Positions 35,474 through 45,369 of a stretch of DNA of 64,000 nucleotides are shown in pieces; positions within the stretch are counted from its first letter, which is position 1, and every line of letters starts with the position of its first letter. The stretch is from Synechococcus sp. RSCCF101 (GTDB lineage: Bacteria > Cyanobacteriota > Cyanobacteriia > PCC-6307 > Cyanobiaceae): the NCBI RefSeq assembly GCF_008807075.1, contig NZ_CP035632.1, positions 2,542,001 to 2,606,000 on the forward strand, given 5' to 3'. The notes below the pieces were generated by a model that was not told the DNA's origin, did not search any database, and worked only from the letters and a program-made list of their open reading frames with translations. Position numbers and translations under genes: made by a program.

Positions 35474-37641
35474 ATGCGCAGCACCTCCCCGCGATCCACC
35501 CCCGACCGGGTCCGCTCCCAGCGCCCATGGGCCTTCCCGCTCGCCGTGATGGCGATCGTGCTGATCGCCACGGCCGCCGATCGCCTCTGGTGGCAGGCCA
35601 GCACCGGACTGCCGGCCTGGGATCAGGCCGACTACCTCAACAGTGCCCTGGATCACGGCCGGGCGCTGGGCTGGCTGCCCGGCGGTGGCTGGCAGGGGTG
35701 GGATGCGCTCCTGGATCTCTCCCCGAAGATCCCCCCCTGGCCTCGCTGGTGAACGCCGGTGTGATGGCGGCGGCCGGCGATCACCCTTCCCAGGCGGCCT
35801 GGAGCCTGAGCCTCTGGAACGCCCTGCTGCTGGTGGTGGTGGCCGGCTGGAGCCGGGCCCTGGCCGGCCGGGCCTTCGCCCTGCTGGCCACCGCCCTGGT
35901 GGCCCTCACCCCGGCGCTGCTGGCCCTCCGCAGCGACTACGTCCTGGAGATCCCGCTCACGGCGCTGGTGGTGCTGGCCCTCTGGCGCCTCGGGGCGTGG
36001 TGGTCACCGCTCTCCGGCGGCCGCTGGCACCAGGCGCTGCCGGCGGCCGCGGCGGTCGCGGCGGCGCTGCTGGTGAAGCAGAGCGCCCTCCTGCCCCTGC
36101 TGCCGGCCCTGCTCTGGTCCTGCACCGCAGCCGCCCGTCGGCCCGCCGGCCGGCGCCAGATCGCCGCCGGCCTGCTGCTGGTGCTCGCGGCGCTCGTTCC
36201 CTGGCTCCATCACAACTGGATCACCACGCTCGGCGGCACCAACCGAGCGGTGATCGAGTCGGCGGCGCGGGAGGGTGACCCTTCCCTGCTCTCGCTGGAG
36301 AGCTGGCTCTGGTACGCCCGTCTGCTGCCGGAGCAGGTGGGCGTCTCCATGCTCCTGGTGGGCCTCGCGGGCCTGATCGGCCTGGGCCTGATCCGCTGGC
36401 GTCGATCCGGCCTCGAGGGAGTCCTGGGGCGGCTGTGCGCCGTGGTTCCCGATCGAGACTCGCCCTGGTGGTGGCTGCTGGGCTGCCTCGCCGGTGGCTG
36501 GCTGCTCACCACCCTCAGCCCCAACAAGAGCGACCGCTACATCGCACCCCTGCTGCCGCTGGTCGTCATCCTGCTGGCCCGCGGCTGGTGGGCCTGGGGC
36601 CCGCCGCTTCGCCGGCTCGGCCGGCCTCTGCCGGTCCTGGCCCTGGCGGCGGCCCTGCTGGCGTCCGCCTGGACCGGCCTCCGCAACCAGCTCGTGCGGC
36701 TCGAGGACCGGCCCCGCGGACCGCTGGAAGCGATCGTGGCGGCGGCCGGCGGAGCGGATCCGCAGCGGCCGCCGCGGACCCTGATTGTCGTGCCGAGCAC
36801 GCCGGATCTGAACCAGCACAACGTCAGCTACTTCGGTCGCCGCTCCGGCGGGCGGCTGGTCGGTCGTCAGCTGGGCAGCCATCAGGGCGAGATCGCTCCG
36901 GCGCTGGAGCGCAGCACATGGCTGGTGCTGGCCGAAGGCGACCAGGGATCGGTCTCCGAGGCCGCCCTGGAGCTGAGCCGGGCTGTGCGCGAGAGCGGCC
37001 TGTTCGAGCTGCAGGGCCGATGGCCGCGGCCGGAGGGCGGGGCCTACGAGCTCTGGCACCGCCGCGATGAGGCACCGGACCCGCCGGTCTTCGCGGAGCG
37101 CTTCCGCGGACTGGCCGCCGGCATGGCTGCCGGGCCGGCGGGTCTGGAGCCCGTGTTCGCAGAAGTGGCCGTCGAGCACATGGTCGATGGCCACAGGACC
37201 TACCGCGAAGCGGTGCGTGAGTCGGCCCGTGCCCGCCTGGAGCGGGATCCGGCCGATCGCGATGCGCTCTGGCAGCTGGCCCTTCTGGCCGTGCTCGACA
37301 ACCGCCCCACCGCAGCCGGCGCGGCCTTCGCCCGGTTGGAGGCCATTGAGAGGACCTCCCCCTGGCCCAGCGCCTACGGCGCTGTGGTGGCCCTGGCCGA
37401 CTGGAACCCCTGGCGTGCGCTGGCCACCGCGGATCGCGGCAGCCGCCAGGCCCCGGACGAGCCGGTGCTGCGCGGACTGCGGGAGCTGTCTGCGGTGCTG
37501 AGCGGTCGGCTCTGGCGCCTGCCCCAGGCCCGCCGCGCCATCCCCGAAGCGGCGGCCTCGGTGGAGCGCGCCCTTGCGGGTGAAACGGACCCGCAACCGG
37601 CGGCCCGGCCGACTCAGGCGGCCGGGCAGGCCTCCAGCTGA
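35474..37641 (+). pseudogene. PMT/GT39-family glycosyltransferase, frame disrupted
   Basis: Polytopic glycosyltransferase of about 722 residues if repaired. The first frame (35474-35752) has [20 protein letters not shown] and [10 protein letters not shown], the family's catalytic loop and following motif, then runs into a stop. The second frame continues [40 protein letters not shown] and LSPNKSDRYIAPLLPLVVIL to 37641. Adding one C to the C7 run at 35731-35737 gives [11 protein letters not shown] and a single open frame. A C-terminal repeat-like soluble part (RLERDPADRDALWQLALLAV) resembles TPR. Probable homopolymer error; phase variation is an alternative. Confidence 0.82.
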
Positions 37642-37859
37642 GCCACCGGCAGCCACACGTCGGGCACCGGCAGGCGCCAGCGCACCTGGGCGTGGGGACC
37701 CTTCACCACCAGCACTTCGCCCGGCCCCTCGAAGATGTAGGCCGGCGGGATGGGATCACTGGCCCGGGCCTCGATGCTGCCGTTGTAGGCCTCGCGATTC
37801 ACCCGCACCAGGGCTCCCTTGCGCAGGGCCGGGGCTTTGGCGGGGGCGGGATCGGCCAT
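37614..37859 (-). CDS. ndhO: NAD(P)H-quinone oxidoreductase subunit O
   Basis: Small peripheral subunit of the photosynthetic NDH-1 complex. An 81-residue SH3-like protein: LRKGALVRVNREAYNGSIEA, ASDPIPPAYIFEGPGEVLVV and the end RLPVPDVWLPVAQLEAC match NdhO. I start at the ATG at 37859; upstream residues in frame are not family-like. The gene overlaps the convergent PMT-family gene by 28 bases. Confidence 0.9.
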   Translation of the reverse strand: MADPAPAKAPALRKGALVRVNREAYNGSIEARASDPIPPAYIFEGPGEVLVVKGPHAQVRWRLPVPDVWLPVAQLEACPAA

Positions 37860-37912
37860 GACGGGTTCTCGCGGCAGCGGCAGGCTAGAACCCACCCATC
37901 GAAGCGGCGCCC

Positions 37913-39187
37913 GTGGACGCAACCCTGGCCCTGTTCCTGGCCACCTTCGGTGCCCTGCTGGTGGTGGCGGTGTTCCTGGATGACATCGCCGCCCGCATCC
38001 GCCTGCCCGGGATCCTGATGGTGCTGGTGCTCGGCCTGCTGGTGGACAACCGCGTGGATCTGGCGGTTCCTCACACAGCGGCGGAGCCCAGTCCGGTGGA
38101 GCCCCTGCTCACCCTCGCCCACGCTCAGGAGATCACCCAGGTGGCCCTGGTGCTGGTTCTGTTCTTCGGTGGGCTCACCACCAACTGGCGCCAGATGCGC
38201 TCGGTGCTGCGGCCCGCCAGCCGGCTGGCCACAGCCGGCGCCCTGCTCACGGCTCTGCTGATCACCGTGGTGATCCTGGCGGCCATGGAGAGCCCCCTGC
38301 TCTCGAGACCGGTCAATCTGCCCCTGGCCCTGTTCGTGGGGGCCATGCTCTGCAGCACCGATGCCTCCGCGGTGCTCGCCCTGCTGCGGCCCCTCACCGA
38401 TCGCCTGCCCAAGCGCCTGCTTGATCTGATCGAAGCCGAATCGGCCTTCAACGATCCGATGGCCGTGGTGCTGGCCGGCCTGGCGCTGGCCTTGGCCGGC
38501 GGCGATTCGGCCGAGCCGGCGGTGCTGGTGGCAGCGGTGCTGCGCCAGTTCCTGCTCGGGATCCTGCTCGGCTTCCTCGGCGGAACCCTGGCCCACCAGC
38601 TTCTGCTGAGCCGCCCCTCCATCAGCGACTCATCCCTGCTGGCGGTGGTGAGCCTGGCGCTGCTGATGCTGATCGCCGGTGGCACCGAGGCGCTGGGCGG
38701 CAGCGGACTGCTGGCGGCCTACATCGCCGGCCTGGTGATCGGCAACAGCAGCCGGCTGGACCGGGGGGTGCTCGAGGAGGCCCACGCGGGCTTCGCCAAG
38801 ATGGCCGAGCTGCTGCTGTTCCTCTGCATGGGGCTGGTGGTGGCCCCCCCGGATGTGGTGCGGCTGCTGCCCATGGGCCTGGGGCTGTTCGTGCTCCTGC
38901 TGCTGGTGCGCCTGGTGATGGTGCATGGACTCCTGATGGGGGCCGGCTTTTCCGTGCCGGAGCGCCACTTCGCCTGCTGCGTGGGCCTGCGGGGTGCGGT
39001 GCCGATCGCCGTGGCGATCCAGGCCGCCGACAGCTCGATTCCCTGGGGAGCCTGGATGCCCGCCCTGGCCCTCACGGTCGTGCTGTTCGGGCTGCTGATC
39101 CAGGGGTTCACCCTGGTCCCCCTGGCCGAATGGCTCGGGCTGGCCGCGCCGCTGCCGCAACCCCGGCCGGAACCACCCCACCCCTAG
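37913..39187 (+). CDS. CPA1-family Na+(K+)/H+ antiporter
   Basis: A 424-residue cation-proton antiporter with about twelve membrane helices and no C-terminal RCK/TrkA domain. The core ion-binding region is seen in FVGAMLCSTDASAVLALLRP and IEAESAFNDPMAVVLAGLAL, typical of NhaP-type CPA1 proteins, followed by RGAVPIAVAIQAA. The start is a GTG at 37913. Likely functions are salt or pH homeostasis at the plasma or thylakoid membrane; ion preference cannot be read from the sequence. Confidence 0.85.
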   Translation: MDATLALFLATFGALLVVAVFLDDIAARIRLPGILMVLVLGLLVDNRVDLAVPHTAAEPSPVEPLLTLAHAQEITQVALVLVLFFGGLTTNWRQMRSVLRPASRLATAGALLTALLITVVILAAMESPLLSRPVNLPLALFVGAMLCSTDASAVLALLRPLTDRLPKRLLDLIEAESAFNDPMAVVLAGLALALAGGDSAEPAVLVAAVLRQFLLGILLGFLGGTLAHQLLLSRPSISDSSLLAVVSLALLMLIAGGTEALGGSGLLAAYIAGLVIGNSSRLDRGVLEEAHAGFAKMAELLLFLCMGLVVAPPDVVRLLPMGLGLFVLLLLVRLVMVHGLLMGAGFSVPERHFACCVGLRGAVPIAVAIQAADSSIPWGAWMPALALTVVLFGLLIQGFTLVPLAEWLGLAAPLPQPRPEPPHP

Positions 39188-39211
39188 CGTTGGGCCTGTC
39201 TGGCTGCCCCC

Positions 39212-40147
39212 ATGCGTCTTCTCCTGATCGGCTGCAGCGGTTTCGTGGGCCGTGAGCTGGTGCCGATGCTGCTGGAGGCGGGTGACACGATCACCCTGAT
39301 CAGCCGGCGGAGCGGCCATCCCGCCGGTCTGGAGCACCCCGGCCTGCGCTGCCTGCAGCTGGACCCGGCGGAGGAGGCCAGCTGGAGTGATCCGCGCCTC
39401 CAGAGCGCCCTGGCGGAGGCCGAGGGGGTGGTGAATCTGGCCGGTGAACCGATCGCCGAGCAGCGCTGGACGCCGGCCCACCGGCAGCGCCTTCAGGACA
39501 GCCGCCTGCGCACCACCGCCGGCCTCTGCCGGGCGATGGCCTCGCTGGAGACCCCGCCCGCTGTGCTCGTGAACGCCTCGGCAGTGGGCTTCTACGGCAC
39601 CGATCCCGAGCAGCGGTTCGTTGAATCCAGCCCAGCGGGGGGCGACTTCCTCGCCGACCTCTGCAGCCGCTGGGAGGCCGCCGCCACGGCCGCCCCCGAG
39701 GCCACGCGGGTCGTGCTGCTGCGCATCGGCATCGTTCTGGGGCCCGACGGGGGGGCGCTGGGCAAGATGCTGCCGGTGTTCCGGGCCGGCTTCGGCGGAC
39801 CGGTGGGCGACGGATCCCAGTGGATGAGCTGGATCCACCGCACGGATCTCTGCCGCCTGATCATCGCCGCCCTGAAGGAGGACATCTTCCGGGGGGTGTA
39901 CAACGCCGTGGCCCCCGATCCGGTGACCATGGCCACCCTCTCTCGCCGGCTGGGGGCAGCCCTCTCGCGCCCGAGCCTGCTGCCGGTTCCGGCCCCGATC
40001 CTCAGGATTCTGCTGGGGGATGGCGCCCGGGTGGTTCTGGAAGGGCAGCAGGTGGCCTCCGAGCGGCTGCCGGAGACCGGTTTCAGCTTCCGCTTTCCCG
40101 GGATCGACCAGGCCCTCGCCGCTGCCACCAGCCCAGAGCACCGCTGA
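39212..40147 (+). CDS. TIGR01777-family SDR epimerase
   Basis: A 311-residue extended short-chain dehydrogenase-like protein. N-terminal NAD(P) loop LLIGCSGFVGRELVPMLLEA, then VVNLAGEPIAEQRWT, NASAVGFYG (Tyr of the active site) and the family hallmark VVLLRIGIVLGPDGGALGKM and WIHRTDLCRLI. The family is linked to cell division or plastid shape in plants (GC1/SulA-like) but has no proven substrate. The 3' end overlaps a convergent small gene by 65 bases. Confidence 0.85.
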   Translation: MRLLLIGCSGFVGRELVPMLLEAGDTITLISRRSGHPAGLEHPGLRCLQLDPAEEASWSDPRLQSALAEAEGVVNLAGEPIAEQRWTPAHRQRLQDSRLRTTAGLCRAMASLETPPAVLVNASAVGFYGTDPEQRFVESSPAGGDFLADLCSRWEAAATAAPEATRVVLLRIGIVLGPDGGALGKMLPVFRAGFGGPVGDGSQWMSWIHRTDLCRLIIAALKEDIFRGVYNAVAPDPVTMATLSRRLGAALSRPSLLPVPAPILRILLGDGARVVLEGQQVASERLPETGFSFRFPGIDQALAAATSPEHR

Positions 40148-40367
40148 TCAGGCTGGCCGCCATCAGCAGCCCGATCGCCGGGGTGAACAGCGGTTCCCAG
40201 AGGCTCTTGAACAGGGTCAGGGGCGCATCGATCGCGCGGGCGTGGAGCAGCACCGCGATCAGGAACCAGACCGCCCCGCCCAGCACCAGAAACACATCCG
40301 CCACCAGCACGCGGTCCAGCAGCGTGCGGGCGACGGTCAGGGGCCCGGGGGACGTGTCGTCAGGCAT
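40083..40367 (-). CDS. Conserved small two-helix membrane protein
   Basis: A 94-residue protein with two membrane helices (VFLVLGGAVWFLIAVLLHAR and FTPAIGLLMAASLISGALGW) separated by PLTLFKSLWEPL. A hydrophilic basic end follows. I believe similar proteins are conserved in marine picocyanobacteria, but no function is known. It overlaps the epimerase by 65 bases at the 3' end and the upstream LpxB-like gene by eight bases, so it is likely co-transcribed with the latter. Confidence 0.7.
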   Translation of the reverse strand: MPDDTSPGPLTVARTLLDRVLVADVFLVLGGAVWFLIAVLLHARAIDAPLTLFKSLWEPLFTPAIGLLMAASLISGALGWWQRRGPGRSRESGS

Positions 40368-41571
40368 GGTCGGCAGGCTCAGCCAGCAGGGAGTGAATCG
40401 CCTCGGCCATTCTGCGGCTGCCGCCGGGGGGGCCGATCCGCTGCGCCGCCATGCTGCGGCAGCGCTGCTGCAGTGCACCGGATTTCTCCCCTGACAGCGC
40501 GTCCAGCAGCGACAGCAGCAGCTGGGCGCTCGCCCGGTGATGCCCGTCGCTGCCAGCCTCTCCTGCGGCGCAGACCACGGTGGGGCCGAGCAGGCGTCGC
40601 TGCGCGTCGGCGAACGCGGCGGTGAACTGGGGGCCATGACCGAGCACCTGGAGCACCGGCCGGCCCAGTCCCACGGCCTGCTCGCTGGCCGTTCCGGTCA
40701 TCGCCAGCAGGAGTGTGCTGCGGCCCAGCACGTCGCTGAACGCCCCCCAGCGCAGATGCACCCGGCAGCCCGGGCGCTCCAGCTGGGTCCCCGTGGCGTC
40801 CTGCCGGAGTTGCCAGCCCCGATCCGCCGCCGGAGCCGCGAGCGAGGCCCCCGTGAGATCGCCCACCAGGGCGGCTTCGATCTCCAGTTGCGAGGAGCGT
40901 TCAGCCGGCAGGTGCTCGAGCACCGCCAGCAGTTCCATCAGGTTGGCGCCGGCCTCGGGCAGCCGGCTGCCCGGCAGCAGGCCCAGACGGCCCGGGCGCG
41001 CGGTGACCGCCGCAGCGGCCGGCGGGCAGACGGGATCGAGAAAGGGATTGCCCAGGAAATCGCAGCGGCGCCTCAGCTGCCCACTCAAATCGTCCGCCGT
41101 CAGGGCGTCGCGGCAGAAGAGGCGCGCCACCCGCCGGCTGCGCAGGCAGGGGGCGCAGGGCCACGGCAGCCGCAGCCGGCCTTCGTAATGGCTGGAGTAG
41201 GCGACCAGGTAGGTGGCCACGGGCCTGCCGCTCAGCCAGGCCAGCACCACCGGGATCACATCCCCCACCACCACCACCAGCGCGAAGGCGTGGCGCCGGC
41301 GCAGGAGGAGCAGGGCCTGGTCGAGCAGGTGAAACACCTGGCCCTGACGCAGCTCGGTCAGGCGGCCGCGCCAGCTCGTGTAGCCGAGCCCGCCCGTGCT
41401 GAAGGAGCGGGGCCGGCCCAGCACCGCCAGTCCGGCGCGCCGGTAGGGCTCACCGGTGCCCACCAGGGGCAGGGCCGAGACGCGATGGCCCATCCCCTGG
41501 AGTTCCGCGCCGATCAGGCTGCCGCTGAGGTCCTCTCCGTGACCGTTGCTCAGCAGCAGGATGGCGCTCAA
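40360..41571 (-). CDS. Lipid-A-disaccharide synthase-related protein (TIGR03492-like)
   Basis: A 403-residue GT-B-fold protein. ILLLSNGHGEDLSGSLIGAE at the N-terminus, VVVVGDVIPVVLAWLSGRPV and VAYSSHYEGRL are features of the cyanobacterial and plant LpxB-related group. The C-terminal half has TLLLAMTGTASEQAVGLGRP, the donor-side loop. True LpxB function is doubtful, since this group is distinct from lipid A enzymes. It overlaps its neighbours on both sides (eight and four bases), forming a three-gene run with 41568-41987 and 40083-40367. Confidence 0.8.
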   Translation of the reverse strand: MSAILLLSNGHGEDLSGSLIGAELQGMGHRVSALPLVGTGEPYRRAGLAVLGRPRSFSTGGLGYTSWRGRLTELRQGQVFHLLDQALLLLRRRHAFALVVVVGDVIPVVLAWLSGRPVATYLVAYSSHYEGRLRLPWPCAPCLRSRRVARLFCRDALTADDLSGQLRRRCDFLGNPFLDPVCPPAAAAVTARPGRLGLLPGSRLPEAGANLMELLAVLEHLPAERSSQLEIEAALVGDLTGASLAAPAADRGWQLRQDATGTQLERPGCRVHLRWGAFSDVLGRSTLLLAMTGTASEQAVGLGRPVLQVLGHGPQFTAAFADAQRRLLGPTVVCAAGEAGSDGHHRASAQLLLSLLDALSGEKSGALQQRCRSMAAQRIGPPGGSRRMAEAIHSLLAEPADHA

Positions 41572-41987
41572 AGGTCCAGCCAGGTTTTCACCTTGATCAG
41601 CTCCTTCCAGTCGGGGCGCCGCTTCAGGCCGTCCTCAATGGACTCCCGCAGCTCAGTGCCCAGATCGGGGGCCATGGACAGGATGCGCTGCACCACCTGG
41701 ATCTGATCGCGCACGCCGGCCGCACCGGTGGCCAGGAGGGCCAGCGCCAGGTTGATGCGCGCCTGGGGATCCTGGGGACTGAGCCGGACGCCGGTGCGGG
41801 CCGAGCGCAGGGCGTCCTCGCCATCGCCGGTGAGCAGCTGCAGCCACGCCAGGCAGATCCAGCCCGAGGCCTGGCGGGGGGCCTGGCTGGTGATGGCTTC
41901 GAAATCGGGCAGAAGCGCAGAGGCCTCGGCGCCGTTGCGGTAGCGCTCAAGCGCCTGCTCGAAGAGCGAGTCGCAGCTGGTGGGCAT
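41568..41987 (-). CDS. TPR-like conserved hypothetical protein
   Basis: A 139-residue soluble helical protein with repeat-like units (SGWICLAWLQLLTGDGEDAL and PQARINLALALLATGAAGVR), resembling TPR. The end RRPDWKELIKVKTWL is hydrophilic. It overlaps the LpxB-like gene start by four bases. No enzyme motif is visible; I infer a protein-binding role only from the fold. Confidence 0.72.
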   Translation of the reverse strand: MPTSCDSLFEQALERYRNGAEASALLPDFEAITSQAPRQASGWICLAWLQLLTGDGEDALRSARTGVRLSPQDPQARINLALALLATGAAGVRDQIQVVQRILSMAPDLGTELRESIEDGLKRRPDWKELIKVKTWLDL

Positions 41988-42039
41988 GGCGGCCGGCGGG
42001 TGTGGGGGTCAGCCTCCCATGGCGTCCGTTGCCCGCTCC

Positions 42040-42483
42040 TCAGACCGCGAAGCTGGACCCGCAGCCGCAGGTCTGGCTCGCATTGGGATTGGTGAAGTTG
42101 AAGCCACCGCCGATCAGGGCGGATGAGAAGTCGAGCTGCAGGCCGTAGATGTAGAGCAGGCTCTTGGGATCGCTCACCACGCGGAACTGCTGACCGTCGG
42201 CCGTGGCGTAGCTGTACACCTCGTCGCTGCCGGACTGGATCGAGCTTTCGGACACGAAATCCATCGTGTAGCTCATGCCGCTGCAGCCTCCGGAGCGAAC
42301 CCCGACCCTGAGAACGCTGTTCTCGCCCTGCTCGCTGCAGAGGCGGGCGAGCTGCTGCATGGCGGCGTCGGTGATCAGGATCCCCTTGCCGTCGGTGCCG
42401 GTGTGGCCGGCCGCTGCGGGGGCCTGCGCTTTGGCTTCGCCCGTCAGGGCGGACGGCGCGGCTTCAGGACTCTGAGTCGCCAT
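42040..42483 (-). CDS. HesB/IscA-like iron-sulfur assembly protein
   Basis: A-type scaffold or carrier for Fe-S clusters. The three conserved cysteines are seen: RVGVRSGGCSGMSY near residue 90 and SQTCGCGSSF at the C-terminus. The domain is typical (ITDAAMQQLARLC, GLQLDFSSALIGGGFNF), but about 33 low-complexity Ala/Gly-rich residues precede it, making 147 residues in total. It diverges from crtQ. Confidence 0.9.
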   Translation of the reverse strand: MATQSPEAAPSALTGEAKAQAPAAAGHTGTDGKGILITDAAMQQLARLCSEQGENSVLRVGVRSGGCSGMSYTMDFVSESSIQSGSDEVYSYATADGQQFRVVSDPKSLLYIYGLQLDFSSALIGGGFNFTNPNASQTCGCGSSFAV

Positions 42484-42517
42484 GGCGGGCAGGGATTGGT
42501 GAGTGATCCGACGGAGC

Positions 42518-42537
42518 GGATCGTGCTGGGACGATCC
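42518..42537. promoter_or_regulatory. Inverted repeat between iscA-like gene and crtQ
   Basis: GGATCGT (42518-42524) and ACGATCC (42531-42537) form a perfect 7-bp inverted repeat with a six-base spacer. It lies in the 153-base divergent region, so it could be an operator or a hairpin in a leader. No known site consensus is matched. Confidence 0.35.
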
Positions 42538-42636
42538 TATGCAGCGTGAACGGAGCCTGCCGCAACATCCGCCCTCCCCCGGCGTCGCGCCCTGCCGGCA
42601 CGGCTCCATAGAGTTCCGTCACTGTCGGGTGTCAGC

Positions 42637-44118
42637 GTGCACGTCGCGATCATTGGTGCCGGTCTGGCGGGCCTCGCCGCGGCCGTTGATCTGGTGGACA
42701 ACGGTCATGAGGTGGACCTCTACGAAGCCCGTCCGTTTCCCGGAGGCAAGGTGGGCAGCTGGGAGGACCCCCAGGGCAACCACATCGAAATGGGGTTGCA
42801 CGTCTTCTTCTACAACTACGCCAACCTCTTCGCGCTGATGGAGAAGGTGGGGGCTCGCGATCACCTGCTACCCAAGGAGCACCACCACCTCTTCGTCAAC
42901 AAGGGGGCCGATGTGCGCGCCCTTGATTTCCGTTTCCCCGTCGGGGCGCCGTTCAACGGCCTCAAGGCCTTCTTCACCACCGCTCAGCTGAGCTGGGTGG
43001 ACAAGTTGCGCAACGCCCTGGCCCTGGGCACCTCCCCGATCGTGCGCGGTCTGGTCGATTACGAGGGCGCCATGGGGACGATCCGCAGGCTTGATTCCGT
43101 CAGCTTCCGCCAGTGGTTTCTCAGCCATGGCGGCAGCGAGCGCAGCATCGAGCGTCTGTGGAACCCGATCGCCTACGCACTGGGTTTCATCGACTGCGCG
43201 ACCATCTCGGCCCGCTGCATGCTCACCATCTTCATGATGTTCGCGGCACGCACCGAAGCCTCCCGCCTGAACCTGCTGCAGGGTTCGCCGCACCGCTGGC
43301 TCACCGGCCCGATCCTCGACTACATCCAGGCCCGCGGCGGACGGCTGCACCTCCGCCACCGCCTCAAGCAGCTGCGGCACGAGGACGACAAGGGCAGCGA
43401 CGCGCCGACGGTCGTGGGCCTGACCCTCGGCACTCCGGAGGGCGACCGGGAGATCGCCGCCGATCGCTACCTGCTCGCCTGCGATGTGCCCGGAATTCAG
43501 CGGGTCCTGCCGCCGGAGTGGAACCGCTATCCCCAGTTCCAGAGGATTCATGAGCTGGAGGCCGTGCCGGTGGCCACGGTGCAGCTCCGATACGACGGCT
43601 GGGTCACGGAACTGGGCGACGATGCCGCCTCGGGCCAGCGGCGGCGTGACCTGGACCGACCGGCCGGGCTCGACAACCTCCTGTACACCGCGGATGCCGA
43701 TTTCAGCTGCTTCGCGGATCTGGCGCTGGCCAGCCCGGTCGATTACCGCCGCCCCGGTCAGGGCTCTCTGCTTCAGTGCGTGCTGACCCCCGGAGACCCC
43801 TGGATCAGTCGCGGCAAGGAGGAGATCGTGGCCCACACCGATGCCCAGGTGCGTGAGCTCTTCCCCTCGGCCCGGGATCTCACCCTCACCTGGAGCAACG
43901 TGGTGAAGCTGGCCCAGTCCCTCTATCGAGAGGCCCCGGGGATGGAGCCCTACCGTCCTGCACAGGCCACTCCGGTGCCCAACCTCTTCCTCGCCGGCAG
44001 CTACACCCGCCAGGACTACATCGACTCGATGGAAGGAGCCACGATGAGCGGACGTCTCGCCGCCGCTGCCATTCTCGGCCGCGAGGCCCAGCTGGCCCGC
44101 AACGCCGCCGCGGCCTGA
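42637..44118 (+). CDS. crtQ: Zeta-carotene desaturase
   Basis: Plant-type (CrtP-related) desaturase that converts zeta-carotene to lycopene isomers using FAD and plastoquinone. The Rossmann start [20 protein letters not shown], the following [28 protein letters not shown] and the C-terminal FAD segment [19 protein letters not shown] are diagnostic. The GTG start at 42637 gives 493 residues, the usual length. It is six bases upstream of an SRPBCC gene and probably co-transcribed with it. Confidence 0.93.
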   Translation: MHVAIIGAGLAGLAAAVDLVDNGHEVDLYEARPFPGGKVGSWEDPQGNHIEMGLHVFFYNYANLFALMEKVGARDHLLPKEHHHLFVNKGADVRALDFRFPVGAPFNGLKAFFTTAQLSWVDKLRNALALGTSPIVRGLVDYEGAMGTIRRLDSVSFRQWFLSHGGSERSIERLWNPIAYALGFIDCATISARCMLTIFMMFAARTEASRLNLLQGSPHRWLTGPILDYIQARGGRLHLRHRLKQLRHEDDKGSDAPTVVGLTLGTPEGDREIAADRYLLACDVPGIQRVLPPEWNRYPQFQRIHELEAVPVATVQLRYDGWVTELGDDAASGQRRRDLDRPAGLDNLLYTADADFSCFADLALASPVDYRRPGQGSLLQCVLTPGDPWISRGKEEIVAHTDAQVRELFPSARDLTLTWSNVVKLAQSLYREAPGMEPYRPAQATPVPNLFLAGSYTRQDYIDSMEGATMSGRLAAAAILGREAQLARNAAAA

Positions 44119-44124
44119 ACGCCC

Positions 44125-44580
44125 ATGGGACGCTGGCTGGAACACACGGTCACCACCGAGGTTCAGGCTCCTCTGGAGCAGGTCTGGGCCGTGTGGAGCG
44201 ACCTCGAGGCGATGCCCCGCTGGATGCGCTGGATCGAATCGGTCACCACCCTTGAGGATCCCGATCTGACCGAGTGGCATCTGGCGGCTCAGGGGTTCCG
44301 CTTCTCCTGGAAGGCCCGGATCAGCGATCGGGTGGAGGCCCAGCGGCTCCAGTGGCATTCCGTGGGCGGTCTGCCCACCCGCGGCGCCGTCCGCTTCTAT
44401 TCGATGACGCCGCAGCGGACAGCGGTCAAGCTCACCGTCTCCTACGAGTTGCCCGGGATCCTGGCCCCGCTGATGGAGCCGAAGGCTCTCGGCGGCATCG
44501 TCAACCGTGAGCTCCAGGCCAATCTCAACCGCTTCCGCGATCTGGTCGAGAGGGGGTCAGCCCCCGCCGCCCGCAGCTGA
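44125..44580 (+). CDS. SRPBCC/COQ10-like cyclase-dehydrase domain protein
   Basis: A 151-residue START-like domain protein. EHTVTTEVQAPLEQVWAVWS begins the fold, followed by MPRWMRWIESV, RFSWKARISDRVEAQRLQW and TVSYELPGILAPLMEP; a C-terminal amphipathic helix ends the protein. Such proteins bind hydrophobic molecules including quinones and pigments, and the gene follows crtQ by six bases, so a pigment or quinone link is plausible but inferred. It overlaps the convergent hemD by 24 bases. Confidence 0.8.
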   Translation: MGRWLEHTVTTEVQAPLEQVWAVWSDLEAMPRWMRWIESVTTLEDPDLTEWHLAAQGFRFSWKARISDRVEAQRLQWHSVGGLPTRGAVRFYSMTPQRTAVKLTVSYELPGILAPLMEPKALGGIVNRELQANLNRFRDLVERGSAPAARS

Positions 44581-45369
44581 GCCCCAGTCCCGGTGCGGCG
44601 TGGCCCGCCGGCAGGCGGCCAGCAGTCCGTTCAGATCGTGGGGGTCGGCCTCCGCGTCCGGTTCCCCGAGCAGCTCCCGGCAGGTCCGGCTGGTCTGGGG
44701 GCCGATCGACACCAGCGCCGTGTCCCGCAGCGGCTCCCGCCAGTGCTCGCCGAAGTGCTGCTGCAGCAGGGCGACGCTGTGGCGCACCGTCTTGCCGCTG
44801 CTGAAGGTGATCGCCGCCAGCGCCCCCTCCCTCAGGACCGTCACCGTCGCTTCGGGCCAGGCCCGGGGACAGCGCGATTCGTAGGCCGCCACCTCCACCA
44901 CCCGGGCGCCGGCCTCACCGAACGCCTCGGCCAGAAGGGTGCGGCCGCCGCTCTGCACGCGTGGCAGCAGCATCCGCAGCCCGAAGCCCGACACCGGGAA
45001 GGTGTCGATCAGGCTGTCGGCCACGAAATCGGCCGGCACGAAATCGGCGGCGGCCCCCTGCGCCTCGAGCACCTCGGCGGTGCGGCGACCCACCGCCGCC
45101 AGGCGCAGCCCCCGGGGCCGGCGGCTCAGGCTCCGCCCCTGCCGCGCCAGACGGGCTTCCACCGCCTCCACGCCGTTGGCACTGGAGAAGAGAATCCAGT
45201 GGAACTGATCCCACTCGGCCAGGGCGTCATCGAGCGGGCCCCAGCTGTCGGGCGGGCCGATCTCGAGGGCCGGCAGATCCAGCACATCGGCGCCGGCGGC
45301 CTCGAACAGCCGCCGCGCCTGGGACAGCTGGCCGGCCGCCCGTGTGACACCGATCAGGGGGCGGGTCAT
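44557..45369 (-). CDS. hemD: Uroporphyrinogen-III synthase
   Basis: Closes hydroxymethylbilane with inversion of ring D, for heme, chlorophyll and bilins. The sequence is very variable across the family, but the fold markers are visible: PLIGVTRAAGQLSQARRLFE, FHWILFSSANGVEAVEARLA, LAAVGRRTAEVLEA, and ITFSSGKTVRHSVALL with VSIGPQTSRTC. At 270 residues the length is normal. It overlaps the GT2-TPR gene by four bases (ATGA) at its start. Confidence 0.88.
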   Translation of the reverse strand: MTRPLIGVTRAAGQLSQARRLFEAAGADVLDLPALEIGPPDSWGPLDDALAEWDQFHWILFSSANGVEAVEARLARQGRSLSRRPRGLRLAAVGRRTAEVLEAQGAAADFVPADFVADSLIDTFPVSGFGLRMLLPRVQSGGRTLLAEAFGEAGARVVEVAAYESRCPRAWPEATVTVLREGALAAITFSSGKTVRHSVALLQQHFGEHWREPLRDTALVSIGPQTSRTCRELLGEPDAEADPHDLNGLLAACRRATPHRDWGSAAGGGG

